From NCBI RefSeq assembly GCF_030269925.1, contig NC_085123.1, positions 2,170,001 through 2,234,000 on the forward strand: a DNA stretch of 64,000 nucleotides, given 5' to 3'. Under the pieces are notes generated by a model. The model did not search any database. It saw only the letters and a list, made by a program, of their open reading frames with translations, and was not told the origin of the DNA. The DNA comes from Bombyx mori. Taxonomy: Eukaryota > Arthropoda > Insecta > Lepidoptera > Bombycidae. Of this stretch, positions 29,732 to 39,805 are shown piece after piece. The translations under genes were made by a program, and so were the position numbers. Numbering within the stretch: the stretch's first letter is position 1; each line of letters opens with the position of its first letter.

Positions 29732-31468
29732 TTATTTTACCACCGTTAGGTACGGAAAATTTTCGGGGCTGTCATCCAACGTCATCTCCTTCCCGTACAT
29801 TTGCAAGAGTTCTAGGGCGACCCCATTGGTCCACCCGAAACCATCCTGCACTATATACTCCCCTCCGCTGCCGTGATGCCCTGGTTCTACTACACTGTAC
29901 TTCTCAAACATCTTATTCCATGTAGTAAAACCGATATAATTGGCGCGAATCCATATTCTTGCTTGTTCTCTCGCCAACCTCCTTGCCTCTTCATTTCCGC
30001 TCATCTCTAAGCCACCGATCAAGATGCTCTGTAAAGGAGGCCAAGCATTTGGATAGTCCCACTGTTCACCTGAATGTAGCACGGAAGCTGGGATCCCACC
30101 AGGGAAGCTTAACGCGCCAGATGACAGGAGATATTTTACGAATTTCGCCGCATACCGTGGAGCTTCGGAGCTTTCCACGGCTCCTGACCATAACGGAGTC
30201 GCGGAGCTTGGATAAAAGTGACGTCTCGAAGCTTTAGCTTGAGTGTCGTAATCGTACCAAACACCATCATTGGCATCCCAAAGCACGGCGTCAATCGCGT
30301 TCCTCCAATATTTGGCAAGACTCCACCATTTTTTCGCTTCACGCCTGTCTTTTAGATGATACCTGAAGTCACCGGCAAGTTCAAGGGCCCCAGCGAAGAT
30401 AGCATTTAGATCGACAGGCACGATACGAGTCGCGTGAACGTCAGTCAAGCAGCCAACAGTTTCATTCTTGGCAGTAACAAACCATCGAGTCGAAAAGTCC
30501 CATCCACTTTCTGCTGCACTTTTCATTTCATTGTAGAAATCTTCTCGCAACTCTTCAGTGGGTAACACTTGTGCGTTAGTATAGTCTTCATAATAAGATT
30601 CTGGACGAGGTCCTTTACTTCTTCTGTCAGAAAGATAGCGGAGAAGAATATATTTTTTACCTTCAACTGTAACAGTGACTTTCTTTTTGTCGAGCCAATA
30701 TTGAAGTTCTTTTTCGACGGTGCTGATGTGTCGTTCAAGCCACACGATGTCGCCGGTGGCTGCAAAATAACTTGCGACCATTGCTGTGAGTAGGGGGGGT
30801 TGGCTGCGGCCTAGGTAATAAATTCGGCTGCCATTAGGTATATAGCCAACTTTTTCCACCAAATGTAACAAATTTTCTATCATCCCTTTTGCTGTCTGCA
30901 TCATGTTACTAATAATTAATCCACGTATCATCCAAAACGAATCCCAGTAATATAGCTCTTTGAATCTTCCACCAGGAACAATAAAACCGTTGGGCACCGA
31001 AATGAAACTATACTGGTCTTCTTCTTGAATGAGATCTGGCCTAACTTTTCGGCCTAATTTGGCCCAAATGCTAATAATGCCTTTAGCGAATCGCTTGAGT
31101 CTGACATCTGTGATGTTTTCCAGGATTGGCGGCTCGGGATCAAAATCAGGTGGATCCCAATCTTCGAGTTCATTCCCTTCCATAAAATGACTGTCCACAA
31201 ATCGAGCTAGACTAGCGCGACTGGGTTCATGATGTGTCTCTTTCATCAATTCAGCGAAATCTGCGAGAGTTTGATATTCCGGATACTTTAGTTTCAAGTC
31301 GACAAAAGTCTTCGAGTCGGGAAAGATTCGGGCCAGCTGAACTTTATGCAGGAGTTCACCGGAGCAATGTATTGAGGAGTTACAAGCGGGAACAATGTGC
31401 ACAGCTTGAGCGCATGCTCCAAGCAGCCCGATCACGCGGTACAGGCGTATAGAACGTGATTTATACAT
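29732..31468 (-). CDS. Treh: Trehalase, GH37 family, secreted type (578 residues)
   Basis: Hydrolyses trehalose, the main insect blood sugar, to two glucoses (EC 3.2.1.28). A hydrophobic N-terminus (~8-24) looks like a signal peptide and no C-terminal membrane segment is present, so it is of the soluble Treh-1 type. Both family signatures are intact: PGGRFKELYYWDSF (165-178) and QWDYPNAWPP (469-478). The likely catalytic acid is D324 (SGWDFSTRW) and the base E537 (GGEYIVQDGFGWTNGV), by analogy with bacterial Tre37A. An in-frame TAG nine bases upstream of the ATG fixes the start unless an upstream exon exists. A possible AATAAA lies near 29436-29441 on the minus strand. It has no introns and is paralogous to the gene at 34934. 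Confidence 0.95.
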   Translation of the reverse strand: MYKSRSIRLYRVIGLLGACAQAVHIVPACNSSIHCSGELLHKVQLARIFPDSKTFVDLKLKYPEYQTLADFAELMKETHHEPSRASLARFVDSHFMEGNELEDWDPPDFDPEPPILENITDVRLKRFAKGIISIWAKLGRKVRPDLIQEEDQYSFISVPNGFIVPGGRFKELYYWDSFWMIRGLIISNMMQTAKGMIENLLHLVEKVGYIPNGSRIYYLGRSQPPLLTAMVASYFAATGDIVWLERHISTVEKELQYWLDKKKVTVTVEGKKYILLRYLSDRRSKGPRPESYYEDYTNAQVLPTEELREDFYNEMKSAAESGWDFSTRWFVTAKNETVGCLTDVHATRIVPVDLNAIFAGALELAGDFRYHLKDRREAKKWWSLAKYWRNAIDAVLWDANDGVWYDYDTQAKASRRHFYPSSATPLWSGAVESSEAPRYAAKFVKYLLSSGALSFPGGIPASVLHSGEQWDYPNAWPPLQSILIGGLEMSGNEEARRLAREQARIWIRANYIGFTTWNKMFEKYSVVEPGHHGSGGEYIVQDGFGWTNGVALELLQMYGKEMTLDDSPENFPYLTVVK

Positions 31469-32357
31469 ACTCGACTATTCGAACACAAACTCATTAAGAA
31501 CTGTTGAGCGATGATAAATTTACGAAACAAACACGACCTTTCCGGTCGCGTGACGTCGCGTTGAGCTCCGCGCGCCGTGTGCCGATATGTCTCGCAGGCG
31601 CGAGTCGCGATTTACCCATAATCACTGAACACATCGCGCGATGTGTGTCAGCGGAAAGTGTGTCTCGATGCAGGCACGCCACTTCTAATCATACTAGTTT
31701 AAGTTAGTAACTAACGCTTTCACCGTGTAGATCGAATCCGCCAGTACCCTTTGCAGATCTCAAGGCCTTGACCTAAATCACAAAATTATACGAAACTCGT
31801 CTAATCTATATAACAGTCGACCAAAGAACTGTCACTTCGACAAATTCATGTTTATTTTAAGTCTAATCATCTTTGACGTGTTAGAAAATTACATGTTATG
31901 CGCATGCGCACTTTAATAAGGGTGCGAATACAACGTAAGAAAATAATATAATATAAGTGTTTGGAGATTTTTGTTTTTAAACTTATTTTTACACACTACT
32001 TTGCTGATGGCTTTAATTTTAAAAGTTATTACTAATATTTTGTTTCATCTGTCTACAAGGCCAATAAAAAAAATAGTTCGGCATATTCGTATTTTCGTGA
32101 TGATGTCGTGGTTTGATTCCTTGGGCAGACACCCACCATTTTTGTTTACAGTAAATACACGCTTACACTGCACGACGTCTTCATGAATCACTATCAAAAT
32201 GATTATAAATATGTGACAAAAACAACTTGAATTTAGGTTATTTGCCTAAGACAGGACTTATTAGAAATGCAATATGGCATCAATCCATTAAGATGAAAGG
32301 TTTGGTGTTCTAAAAGATTTATTTAATTAAACATTATCCTAGATAGGGATTAACTTT
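31469..32357. other. 5' flank of the 578-residue trehalase gene
   Basis: 31500-31700 is CpG-richer than its surroundings. A TATATAG-like box on the minus strand lies near 31805-31812, about 340 nt upstream of the start. Small overlapping frames are not convincing. The promoter is therefore probably within this segment, but it is unproven. Confidence 0.4.
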
Positions 32358-32597
32358 TTTTTTGCTTGGATGGGTGGACGAGCTCACAGCCCGCCTGTTA
32401 CTAAGTGGTTACTGGAGCCCATAGAAATCTACAACGTAAATGCGCCACCCACCTTGAGATATAAGTTCTAAAGTCTCAGTATAGTTACAACGGCTGCCCC
32501 ACCCTTCATACCGAAATGCATTACTTCTTCACGGCAGAAAAAGGCGGGGTGGTGGTACCTACACGTGCGGACTCACAAGAGGTCCTACCACCAGTAT
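32358..32597 (-). mobile_element. Bm1 body, 5'-truncated
   Basis: Inverse: TTGCTTGGATGGGTGGACGA, ACGGCTGCCCCACCCTTCAT, AGGTCCTACCACCAGTATG. Intergenic between the trehalases. Confidence 0.92.
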
Positions 32598-32926
32598 GAG
32601 GACCATCTTTAAGATAAAAAATACATTATTTGATCCTGGACATATTTTTCTAGTACCTATTTCATTATATATTTTAATTTAAGCGGTATTCAACTATGTT
32701 ACATAGTACATTGGTACATAGACTATGTACGAATTGTACTATTGTACAGAATAAAAATAAATATTGGTCTTTTTAACGCCTACCCTAACGCCATCTACCT
32801 GATAGTAATGAGAAGTAATTTGATTCACATCAAAATGTTTACTATAGTAAAGTGCCACTAGATGACGCTGTAATGCAAAACCCAATGTCCCGTACTTACA
32901 CACTATGTATGTTCATAGTCAATAGT

Positions 32927-33149
32927 AATAAATTTTATTACATTTCAATTAAAAATAGTTTAAGAAAAAATGATTTTATTGTAAAAAATCGTGGGGTGCT
33001 TTTCAAGATATTATCAAAATAATCCTTCTAGTCTTATCTGTTCATAAAATATTTATAACTACTGATACCATGCACCCCACGCTTTTTTTTACAATAAAAT
33101 CATTTTTTCTTACACTATTTTTAATTCAACTTTTTATTAAAATTTATTT
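32927..33149. repeat. Inverted repeat with ~75-bp arms (fold-back or MITE)
   Basis: The left arm (32927-32999, ending ATCGTGGGGTGC) is the inverse of the right arm (33072-33149, starting GCACCCCACGCT). The arms share TGATTTTATTGTAAAAAA and are separated by a ~72-bp loop. No coding capacity. It lies between the trehalase genes. Confidence 0.8.
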
Positions 33150-33369
33150 TCTATTTTTTAGTAGGATTTTCTTTAAAAGCGTATTTTGTTAGTTTTTTTA
33201 AACTACTATTACATATTTATTTTTCATTTTTTAGTTGAATTTCAATTTTTCCATTTTTTTTTGAATATTGAATTGTCATCGTTCCTTAATAGAGTTAATC
33301 CGACCTTTTGAAGGGGGTCAAAATCATGTTCAAAGATTCCGTTACATACTAACATACATAGGTACGTCT

Positions 33370-33542
33370 GTGTGCTTAGTGCGAGTTTTTTAACGTTCTC
33401 GATAGCGTAAAAGTTAACCCAATTTTGTATGCAGTTGTAACAGCGCCCCTAGCGGCAAACGTACGCAAACGATCCCGCTCCATACAAATATGAACTAACT
33501 TTTACGTTAACGAGAACGTTAAAAAACTCGAACTAAGCACAC
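33370..33542. mobile_element. MITE-K copy 1 (173 bp)
   Basis: Ends GTGTGCTTAGTGCGAGTTTT and the inverse (AAAACTCGAACTAAGCACAC), with further inverted similarity (AACGTTCTCGATAGCGTAAA). The centre reads CAGCGCCCCTAGCGGCAAAC. A second copy is at 44202-44356. Confidence 0.82.
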
Positions 33543-34320
33543 TGAAGCTAATAAAAGCGTATTAAAATAGACAGAAGCCAAAAATGATCTATTAAATTAT
33601 TATATATCTATAAAATTATCTATATTTATCTATTTAAATATAGGCTATACGAAATACATATATGACAAAGGTCTCAATGAAAAATGTGTTTACAAAGCTT
33701 AATGGGTGAGAAATGTGGAGCACGCAAGTATATAGGAAAGAAAGGAAATAAAAATAAAAAACAGTCAAGTTACATAGTTTATTTGAATCAAACCGAAATA
33801 ATATGGCAGTTAGGTAATTTTAACAACATTCTTATTTAATTTTGGAACCTTCAATAACAGACACTTAAGCTAAAATTGTACTTAGGTTAATTAAGATAAT
33901 CAGCCCCCCCACTATGTGAGGTATTTTCTTAATTTAATCAAGAAGAACCGTATTTAAAATACAGTAACAAAATATCCTTAAATGCTAAATTGTAAATTAA
34001 TTATCTGTTCACAGATGAATAAATTGAAAAGTCTCTCTGTTGTTCCCAAAACTAAGTCTAAATGGTTCTTTTCGTTTGACGTAGACGCTAATCGGTAGAC
34101 TCTTTTAGTTGCGTTAAAAAGCCGTGGCTTCATTTATATTATAGGAATAATACAATGCATTTTTGGGAGTACACAATTAATCGCGTCCACCTGAATTTGA
34201 ATTAATATTATTTCAGAATGATTCCAGCAGTAAATTAATAAAGGGGATTATCACCATTTTTTTCACGTAAATGCTTTTGTGAACTCAACTATATATATTA
34301 AATAAAATATTCATATACAT
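33543..34320. other. AT-rich intergenic DNA
   Basis: No gene or known repeat recognised between the MITE and the SINE-2 copy. Confidence 0.5.
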
Positions 34321-34752
34321 AGGTAACTGGGAACAAATCCGGCACGGTCGTCCGGCTCCTATTTAGGATTCCCTGTGTTAAGCCGCTTTCAGACTATGCT
34401 ATAATATAATAGCATATATAGTATATCTCTCATAGCACAACAATATCCCACACAATGCATTCTTATGGACAGACTCACACTGTACTGTATTTTAAATTAT
34501 TGCCTAACTATAGGCTGCTATACTATATGGTACTAAAGTATAGCGTAGTCTGAAAGCAGCTTAACGGGTACCAGATACTGATAAACATACTTATATAAAA
34601 TTAAATATATACATATATAGATAATAAACTGCCAGACAAAGAGCAAACAAACCTGTTCATCACACAATGTTGGCTTGATGTGGGAATCGAACCCACGACC
34701 CTCAGCGCGATAGTCAGGGCCGCTAACTACTACACCATTGAGTCAGTCAATT
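34321..34752 (-). mobile_element. SINE-2, near full length, split by a MITE
   Basis: The 3' part (34321-34381) and the 5' part (34561-34752) flank a 179-bp insertion. The tRNA-like head, read on the minus strand, has GACTCAATGGTGTAGTAGTT (A-box region) and GTGGGTTCGATTCCCACATC (B box). It lies just downstream of the 579-residue trehalase gene. Confidence 0.82.
34382..34560. mobile_element. MITE inserted in SINE-2 at TTAA
   Basis: The ends GCCGCTTTCAGACTATGCTA and, inverted, TAGCGTAGTCTGAAAGCAGC are nearly perfect inverted repeats. TTAA flanks both sides (34378-34381, 34561-34564). A TTAA target suggests a piggyBac-type element; a 3-bp TTA duplication (Harbinger type) is the alternative. Confidence 0.78.
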
Positions 34753-34933
34753 ATAAAACCTTCTAATATTTTAGCACCGGATTGAGATTGAGGAAAAATA
34801 CGGACGAAAATAAACATTATTAAACAAGTTGTGAAATCTTGTTTTGCTTAGAATGAATTATTATTAATGAATTATTAGCTTTAAAACTCTTTGTTCTTAA
34901 ATATCATTAAATGTCATTCACATCGGCCACGAT

Positions 34934-36673
34934 TTATTTTTCCTTAGAATCCGTCTCAGATTCTTCGTTTGACTGACCGTTATTTGCACTAGCATCTACA
35001 GAGTCCACCGAAGTCAGTACAGCTCCGTACCTATCTAAGAACTCCAGGACAACGCCGTTCGACCATCCGAATCCATCTTGAACCGTGTATTCACCGCCGC
35101 CGCCGTATTTACCAGCGTTCAACGCATCGTACTTCTCAAACATCTGTTTCTTTTCGGTAAATCCTGATTTACAAGCTCTCACCCAGACCTGGGCGAGTTC
35201 TTTTGCCAATTTACTACTCTCCTCGGAACCAATGTTTTGGATAGCCGTAACGACAATGCTGACTTCTGGAGGCCAAGCGTTAGGGAAGTCCCATTGTTCT
35301 CCACTGTTGACTAGAGACACCGGGACACCTCCGGGGTACTCGAGCGCTTGCGATTCGTGAAGGTACTCCAGGACTCTAGCGCCATGCTTAGCTAGAAATG
35401 GTTTTTCGACTGCGTTCATCCACAGGGGAGCTAGGTTGCTAGTGTAAAAATATCTACGTGGCTTATTATTCAATATGTCGTAGTCGTGCCAGACTCCGTC
35501 TTCTTCATCCCATAACGCTTGCTCTATAGAACTTCTCCATTGTTCGGCCATGTAGCCCCAGTGAGCCGCTCTCCGAGGATTCTTTAATATAGCTTGGAAG
35601 TTCGCCGTAATCTGTAACGCTCCGGCGAAAATAGCATTCAAGTCTACGGGGATAACGTTCTTTGTGTTTAAATTGGTTAGATTACCACTGTTGTCGCCGC
35701 TTTCTGAAATAAACCAGCGCGTAGAAAAGTCCCACCCGCTCTCAGCGGCGCTTTTTAAATCGGCGTAAATATCATTAGGATCAGTAGTCTTGTTTAATTT
35801 CTGAGCCAATTCGTAATCTTCGTAATAGGACTCCGGTCGAGGACCAGCGCTTGGAATATAATACCTCAGGAGAGTGTAAACTCTGTCGTTCTTGTTGAAA
35901 GCGATAAGATGAGTGTCCAGCCAATATTCTAATTCCTTTTCTAAAGCACTAATATACTTTCTGATGAATTCGATGTCCTTAGTCTTTTCGTAATAAAGCT
36001 TTATCATGGCCGCCAATAAAGGAGGCTGGCTACGTTCTTGGTAATACCATCTGCTTCCATTGGGAATGTGGCCAAATTTATACAGAAGCTCGATTAGGTT
36101 TTCGATCATTCCTTTTGCAGTTTCGGTCATGTCAGTGATTAGAAGACCTTCGATAATCCAATATGCGTCCCAATAGTAGATTTCTTTAAATCGACCTCCA
36201 GGAACGATGAAGCCATGTGTCATAGGCACGAGACTCGATTGTTCGGGTTTTTCAAGGACCGAGGGCTTAACGCGTCTGGCTAAAGTTGGCCAAATATCAT
36301 TTAAAGCTTTAGCGAATTCCCGGAAACCTTCATCACGAATTTTGGCGAGGAAAGGCGGGTTTTCTTTATGGTCATCCGGTTTCCATTCTTCAAGTTCGCT
36401 GGTTTCATCAAAAAAGTCAACGACAAATTCCTGCAGGTCTTCTTTCGTTGGATTATGATTCGTGCGGTCCAACAGCTCTTGGAAGGCGGACAGTGTTGCG
36501 TTCTCGTCTTTACGCATTTGAAAATCGACGAAAGTTTTAGAATCGGGGTAGAGTCTGGCCATTTGAACGTAATGAAGCAGCGTACTGTTGCAGTAAACTG
36601 GTCTGATGCAAGTCGGCGGTAGGTCATCCGCGATTACCGTCGTCAATCCCACCAGTAGTAGAAACAACCTCAT
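34934..36673 (-). CDS. Treh: Trehalase, GH37 family, secreted type (579 residues)
   Basis: Soluble-type trehalase paralogous to the gene at 29732. It has a clean signal peptide (MRLFLLLVGLTTVIA, cleavage before Asp16-Asp17), the signatures PGGRFKEIYYWDAY (158-171) and QWDFPNAWPP (460-469), likely acid D315 (SGWDFSTRW) and base E528 (GGGGEYTVQDGFGWSNGV). The acidic Ser/Glu C-terminal tail lacks a membrane segment. The start chosen is the internal ATG at 36673, not the frame-extending ATG at 36748: the extra 25 codons run through a TATA box and a splice-acceptor-like tract, and the 579-residue form carries the signal peptide at its N-terminus. 579 is also the length I recall for purified silkworm trehalase. 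Single exon. Confidence 0.95.
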   Translation of the reverse strand: MRLFLLLVGLTTVIADDLPPTCIRPVYCNSTLLHYVQMARLYPDSKTFVDFQMRKDENATLSAFQELLDRTNHNPTKEDLQEFVVDFFDETSELEEWKPDDHKENPPFLAKIRDEGFREFAKALNDIWPTLARRVKPSVLEKPEQSSLVPMTHGFIVPGGRFKEIYYWDAYWIIEGLLITDMTETAKGMIENLIELLYKFGHIPNGSRWYYQERSQPPLLAAMIKLYYEKTKDIEFIRKYISALEKELEYWLDTHLIAFNKNDRVYTLLRYYIPSAGPRPESYYEDYELAQKLNKTTDPNDIYADLKSAAESGWDFSTRWFISESGDNSGNLTNLNTKNVIPVDLNAIFAGALQITANFQAILKNPRRAAHWGYMAEQWRSSIEQALWDEEDGVWHDYDILNNKPRRYFYTSNLAPLWMNAVEKPFLAKHGARVLEYLHESQALEYPGGVPVSLVNSGEQWDFPNAWPPEVSIVVTAIQNIGSEESSKLAKELAQVWVRACKSGFTEKKQMFEKYDALNAGKYGGGGEYTVQDGFGWSNGVVLEFLDRYGAVLTSVDSVDASANNGQSNEESETDSKEK

Positions 36674-36717
36674 CTGTAACAAGAAAACAGTACTGTAGAA
36701 CCAATATGTTCCATAGA

Positions 36718-36726
36718 CTTTATATA
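36718..36726 (-). promoter_or_regulatory. TATA box upstream of the 579-residue trehalase
   Basis: TATATAAAG on the minus strand lies about 45-53 nt upstream of the ATG at 36673. It would place transcription start near 36693 with a ~20-nt leader. Competing reading: TTTTCTTGTTACAG directly before the ATG is a near-ideal acceptor, so some transcripts may instead splice in from a distant leader exon. Confidence 0.45.
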
Positions 36727-36912
36727 AGAATGTAAATCTTCCTTTCAAGTCACCATATCACACAGAAAGTTCTTAAAGAATAAATAGATGATTATTTAAC
36801 AATAAAAAAATGTGAAAATCATTCTCATTATTAATCATTGTTATATGGATTTATATATATTATTTTAAACCGAATTTTATGTAAATTGTGTTTTGAGTGT
36901 GCAATCAAGTAT

Positions 36913-36950
36913 CATGTTCTCTCTCTCTCTCCCTCTGTCTCTCTTTCTTT
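36913..36950. repeat. CT-rich microsatellite
   Basis: An imperfect TCTCTCTCTC run interrupted by CCCTCTG. Confidence 0.85.
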
Positions 36951-36960
36951 ATATTTCTAT

Positions 36961-37340
36961 TTTTTTTATTCCTACCCAAGTTGATAGCCTTGAGAGGCTA
37001 TTTCAGCGTAACCTTAACTAGTAGGTGAGCTCACGGGGCTCAAACCTGACGACATTGCTAACACTAATCCTAGCAAGAGCAGTGTTCCGCTGAATCTACC
37101 ACCGGATCGGAAACGCGACCCACTGAGAAGATCCGGCGAGAAACTCAGTGGACTGTGTCTGAGGGTTAATTTACTTGTCGAGCCCTTCGTCGCAAGCGAC
37201 GGGTTCGACGAGAACGATGACCGGTGCTTGAGGTACCCTAAAAAAACCGTTAGTGGATCAGGAGGATCCGAAATGACGTGTTTTGGGGGACATATACTAC
37301 TTTCCATTCTGTCCGCAGGATCGGGAATGTTATATTTCAG
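36961..37340 (-). mobile_element. PK-C retroelement tail
   Basis: Poly-T, CCTACCCAAGTTGATAGCCT, CTTAACTAGTAGGTGAGCTC, both pseudoknot stems intact, GAGCCCTTCGTCGCAAGCGA, and GATCCGAAATGACGTG. It extends past the usual break to about 37340. Confidence 0.87.
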
Positions 37341-37870
37341 ACGAGGGCAATACGCACCCCAATACTACTCGCTGGAGTTATGCAAAATTTTGTGTAATCC
37401 ACTAGTATCGTATAAATCTAATACCGGTTACAGAATCTGTCCATTTAATTTTAGACCATTAATATAAAACGAATATTACACGTTTAACTCCGGCCATGAA
37501 CAAGTCAATAACAAATTTTCGTTAACATTATTAGCATGTGCAAATCATAAATAGGTACGTCAATATTTTTTGTCAAAAATACCTTGACCTGTTGCGACTT
37601 GTTTTTTACGATCGTTTTTTTTTTAACTAGCTTCGCTGATTAGATTCAATCAAGATTTTAAACTTAAGAAATATCTTGATCCTCTTTTTACGTTATGTTC
37701 CATAACCTGTTTCACCTTGTTCGGTCGTAGATTCAGAAATTTAATATAAAGTCAAATATCTGGCCACTATTTGATATCGAGGCTGTTGTAGAAGATGTTA
37801 GTAAGCTAATAATACCAGAAGGTGGTATTAAACTACTTTTAACAGAAGTGGTGGGTTAAAAAGCCGTATA

Positions 37871-38333
37871 ACGGTATCACTTAGATTGTCTTCTTTTTCT
37901 CTACCGTATCCCACTAGGTGGGGTCGGCGCAGCTAATTTTTCTCTTCCATTCTCTTCTATCAGCCGTCATCTCAACACTCACTCCTCTCTCTCTATCATA
38001 TCGTCATTCACACACTTCATCTATGTCTTCTTCGGTTGACCTCTTCCCCCTCTACCTTGCACTACCATTTCCATACATCTCCTAGTCACATGCATCTTCT
38101 CTCTACGCATCACATGTCCATACCACGCTAACCGTCCGCTCCTTAATTTGTTGTTTACCGGGGCCACTTTCACACTTCCTCTGATATACTCATTCTTTAT
38201 CTTATCCATTCTTGTCACTCCACACATCCATCTCAACAATCGCATCTCTGCCGCATGCACTCCTCTTTCATGCTTAACTTTCGTCGCCCAACACTCAGAT
38301 CCATACAGCACGACACGGTATCACTTAGATTGT
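37871..38333 (-). mobile_element. RTE-like LINE, 5'-truncated, with a 19-bp target duplication
   Basis: The element (37890-38314) is flanked by the perfect direct repeat ACGGTATCACTTAGATTGT at 37871-37889 and 38315-38333. On the minus strand it ends with AGAAAAAGAAGA. This is a clean target-primed insertion. Confidence 0.88.
38021..38311 (-). pseudogene. RTE-like LINE C-terminal coding fragment
   Basis: The 96-residue frame reads LYGSECWATKVKHERGVHAA, MRLLRWMCGVTRMDKIKNE, RLAWYGHVMRREKMHVTRR and GRGGRGQPKKT, the characteristic C-terminus of endonuclease-reverse transcriptase LINEs. The palm and endonuclease are absent. Confidence 0.85.
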
Positions 38334-38770
38334 ATTTTACTATTATCGTAGAAATCCTCTCAGCTCCTAGATAGAACTTAATAATTAAATGTCGGTAAGG
38401 AAATTATTAGAACAAGTAGGCTATCATTCGAAATATTAGGTTCCAACCAACAATCACATTTAAATATGTTGTTAAATCTGCCACGATAAATGTAAATCTT
38501 TGCAACAACAAAAAAACCGAGGTCAAATCGATGGTTATTTAACTTTTTATTTTGTCGGATGTAAGGTCTATTGGCTATTAGTACTGTGGACTTTAATTTA
38601 AAAAAAAAACTAAATGATTTTTATTAGCCAAGTTTCATGTGAAGATTTAACTGGAATAACCCCTTAAGCTGTCACGAATAGATAGCAATAAAAAAGTAAA
38701 ACTGGTTAAGATTTGGTTTTACAGCATCAATGACTATTGCGGTATTTTTAATCGAATAATAATTTTGATT
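38334..38770. other. AT-rich intergenic DNA
   Basis: Nothing recognised. Confidence 0.5.
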
Positions 38771-38992
38771 AACTTGGTAGTGCAATAGTTAATGGCCCTG
38801 ACTATTGCGCTGAGGGTCGTGGGTTCGATTCCCAGATCGGGCAAACATTCGTGTGATAAACAGGTTTGTTTGCTCTTTGTCTGGGTGTTTATTTTCTATA
38901 TGTATATAAATATGTATGTCAGTGTCTGGTACCCATAACACGGGGAATCCTAATTTGGGACGGGATGACCGTTCGTGGTTTGTTCCCAGTTA
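38771..38992 (+). mobile_element. SINE-2, near full length
   Basis: tRNA-like head (TGGTAGTGCAATAGTTAATG, B box GTGGGTTCGATTCCCAGATC), middle CAGGTTTGTTTGCTCTTTGT, 3' part GGTACCCATAACACGGGGAA and GTTTGTTCCCAGTTA. Best copy of the family here. Confidence 0.88.
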
Positions 38993-39253
38993 TCTATATA
39001 CATATATAAAAATGAATTGCTGTTCGGTAGTCTCGCTAAAACTCGAGAACGGCTGGAGCGATTTCGCTAATTTTGGTCTAATTATTTGTTTAAAAGGTAG
39101 ATAAATATGAAAATGCTCGGAAATAAATAAAAATAACAGTTTTGTTTTTCCTTTGATGTGTCCCCCGGCGGACGGATTCCTTTTGATTTTATACAAAAGT
39201 TTAGGTCTTTTATTTATCGATTTAGGCACTACGAAGTCTGCCGGGTCAGCTAG
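38993..39253 (+). mobile_element. HEL-1 short Helitron
   Basis: TC start (TCTATATACATATATAAAAA) abutting the SINE-2 end, and CTAG end at 39250-39253. Collinear with 2796-3079, with a shorter middle. Confidence 0.78.
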
Positions 39254-39359
39254 GTTATTAATAAATAACTTGTAGCAAACCACTAAATAATAAACACAAA
39301 ACACTAAACACAATAATAATTTATTTCCTTGTAGAATTACGTGTAACGAATCCAGTATT

Positions 39360-39432
39360 TATTGCCTCTTGTCCTGGTGAAACTGGATAGGCTTCCGGGA
39401 CACCAGTAATCCCTCATTTATAAAAAAAAAAC
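39360..39432 (+). mobile_element. PK-B tail end fragment
   Basis: Sense-oriented: TGTCCTGGTGAAACTGGATA, CCAGTAATCCCTCATTTATA and an A run. Only the terminal ~70 bp are present, without the pseudoknot. Confidence 0.7.
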
Positions 39433-39805
39433 CTACTGTCATTGTGACAGATCATTACCAACCTTGACTTTGATCATTCTGAAAGTTTCCTATGTTAGAA
39501 GATTATTTTCCAATTAAAAGTCTTATGCTAAAGTCTATCCTTGACAACAGCGCCGAAATGTTGGCAAATTTTGAAAATCGTGGTAAGAAACCCGTCAGTA
39601 AGTACTGGCTGGACCAATTTTGATGATTTTTTTTTGTATGTGCTCCATTGTTTGAGAATGTTTTAGAATCACAATTTAAATATTATAACAACCTTTTTTA
39701 ATTCATCAAAACAGTCCAGATTACTACAATTTATTCAAATTTTTTTTGAAATTTTCGCTAGTATATAATATAAGAATGAAGAAAAGTAGCCTAAAGCGAA
39801 AACGG

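Noticed and set aside
29732..36673. Bacterial origin of the trehalases by horizontal transfer
   Set aside because: Lack of introns alone is weak evidence; signal peptides and insect-type sequence fit ordinary insect soluble trehalases.
36674..36748. N-terminal extension of the 579-residue trehalase
   Set aside because: The extra 25 codons contain the TATA box and an acceptor-like tract; the internal ATG carries a proper signal peptide.
38771..38850. tRNA gene
   Set aside because: tRNA-like head of SINE-2, continuous with SINE sequence and repeated at 13613, 34752 and 51325.
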